Shown here one piece after another: positions 63,641 through 64,000 of a DNA stretch of 64,000 bases (position 1 is its first letter; every line of letters starts with the position of its first letter). The translations under genes and the position numbers were made by a program. The notes under the pieces are model-generated. The model searched no databases, was not told the DNA's origin, and saw nothing but the letters and a program-made list of their open reading frames with translations. This DNA is from Kordiimonas sediminis (GTDB lineage: Bacteria; Pseudomonadota; Alphaproteobacteria; Sphingomonadales; Kordiimonadaceae): NCBI RefSeq assembly GCF_014656395.1, contig NZ_BNCI01000001.1, positions 744,001 through 808,000 of the forward strand, written 5' to 3'.

Positions 63641-64000
63641 ATGAGCATTGCGAAGAAAAGAGGGCTGGGTAAAGGACTTTCCGCACTTCTGAATGATGAC
63701 AGACCAGCAGGTGCTGCGGGTTCAGATGATAGAGCCATAGTCGGGGACCCGTCCCGACGGTTGTTGCCTGTCAGTTTTCTGGAACGTAACCCTGATCAGC
63801 CCAGAACCAGGTTCGATACTGTGGCGATTGAGGAATTAACCGCTTCTGTGAAGGAGAAGGGCGTCCTACAGCCGATTCTCGTCCGCGAAATAGGGGAAGA
63901 CAGGTATCAGATTGTTGCGGGTGAACGCCGTTGGCGTGCAGCACAGAAAGCTGGTATTCATGATGTACCGGTTGTGGTGCGTGATCTGTCAGACACGGAA
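63641..64000 (+). CDS. parB: Chromosome-partitioning protein ParB, cut by the window end
   Basis: The first 120 residues. The N-terminal ParA-stimulating patch GLGKGLSALLND is present. The CTP/DNA-binding core starts with PVSFLERNPDQPR, then GVLQPILVRE and the box II Arg patch GERRWRAAQKAG. The HTH and dimerisation domains lie beyond the window. ParB loads at parS, slides as a CTP clamp and condenses the origin region. ATG 63641 is the only in-frame start; nearby ATGs at 63633 and 63636 are in other frames. Confidence 0.97.
   Translation, partial: MSIAKKRGLGKGLSALLNDDRPAGAAGSDDRAIVGDPSRRLLPVSFLERNPDQPRTRFDTVAIEELTASVKEKGVLQPILVREIGEDRYQIVAGERRWRAAQKAGIHDVPVVVRDLSDTE

Noticed and set aside
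1-64000. CRISPR arrays, transposases, prophage genes, restriction or toxin systems.
   Set aside because: None was found. Apart from the small DUF805 islet the window is core chromosome.

Overview
The window is 64 kb of an alphaproteobacterial chromosome centred on what looks like the replication origin. The taxonomic call rests on gene order: DUF299 (PPSR)–oriC–hemE–hemJ–rho, mnmE–mnmG–rsmG–parA–parB, hslVU next to hisBHAFE, mltA–Tim44–FxsA–SecB, and dnaQ–coaE–aroE–maf are all arrangements typical of that class. The TonB receptor, citronellyl-type acyl-CoA dehydrogenase and intermediate GC content would suit a marine lineage such as Kordiimonadales, but the genus is not determined. There is no rRNA, CRISPR array, prophage or recognisable transposase; one tRNA (Gly-GCC) is present.

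Left part (1–13.5 kb): a truncated beta-lactamase-family hydrolase, an MscS channel, an acyl-CoA dehydrogenase, a YjdM zinc-ribbon protein and a PAS_5 protein lead into a short AT-rich islet. The islet carries a DUF805 gene and lies between two imperfect copies of the DNA beside tRNA-Gly. Then come a thioredoxin/TPR protein, a LON-domain protein, a Trm112-like protein and a HIT protein, the HslUV protease (minus strand) and the histidine operon hisBHAFE (plus strand).

Middle part (13.5–41 kb): mostly envelope and housekeeping genes. They include comM, an Xre regulator, an Smr protein, mltA, Tim44, FxsA, secB, leuS–lptE–holA, a beta-barrel protein of unknown role, a ThiE-like protein, the YggS PLP protein, an L,D-transpeptidase, ribA, an orphan OmpR-type regulator, xthA, ftsK–lolA, a UbiH-type hydroxylase with DUF2244, and dapB–DUF350–trypsin-like protease. 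A TonB receptor then stands divergent to a TetR regulator with an operator-like inverted repeat.

Right part (42–64 kb): dnaK–dnaJ with a sigma32-like promoter, lepB, then the minus-strand run dnaQ–coaE–aroE–maf–PPSR. This ends at a 405-bp intergenic region with three perfect and two near-perfect DnaA boxes and an AT-rich stretch (oriC). To the right most genes read on the plus strand: hemE, hemJ, rho, a HAD hydrolase, an M20 hydrolase, mnmE, mnmG, rsmG, parA and the start of parB. Four parS sites lie at 59.7–62.2 kb, three inside coding sequence, about 10 kb from oriC. Together this is a compact origin and segregation module.
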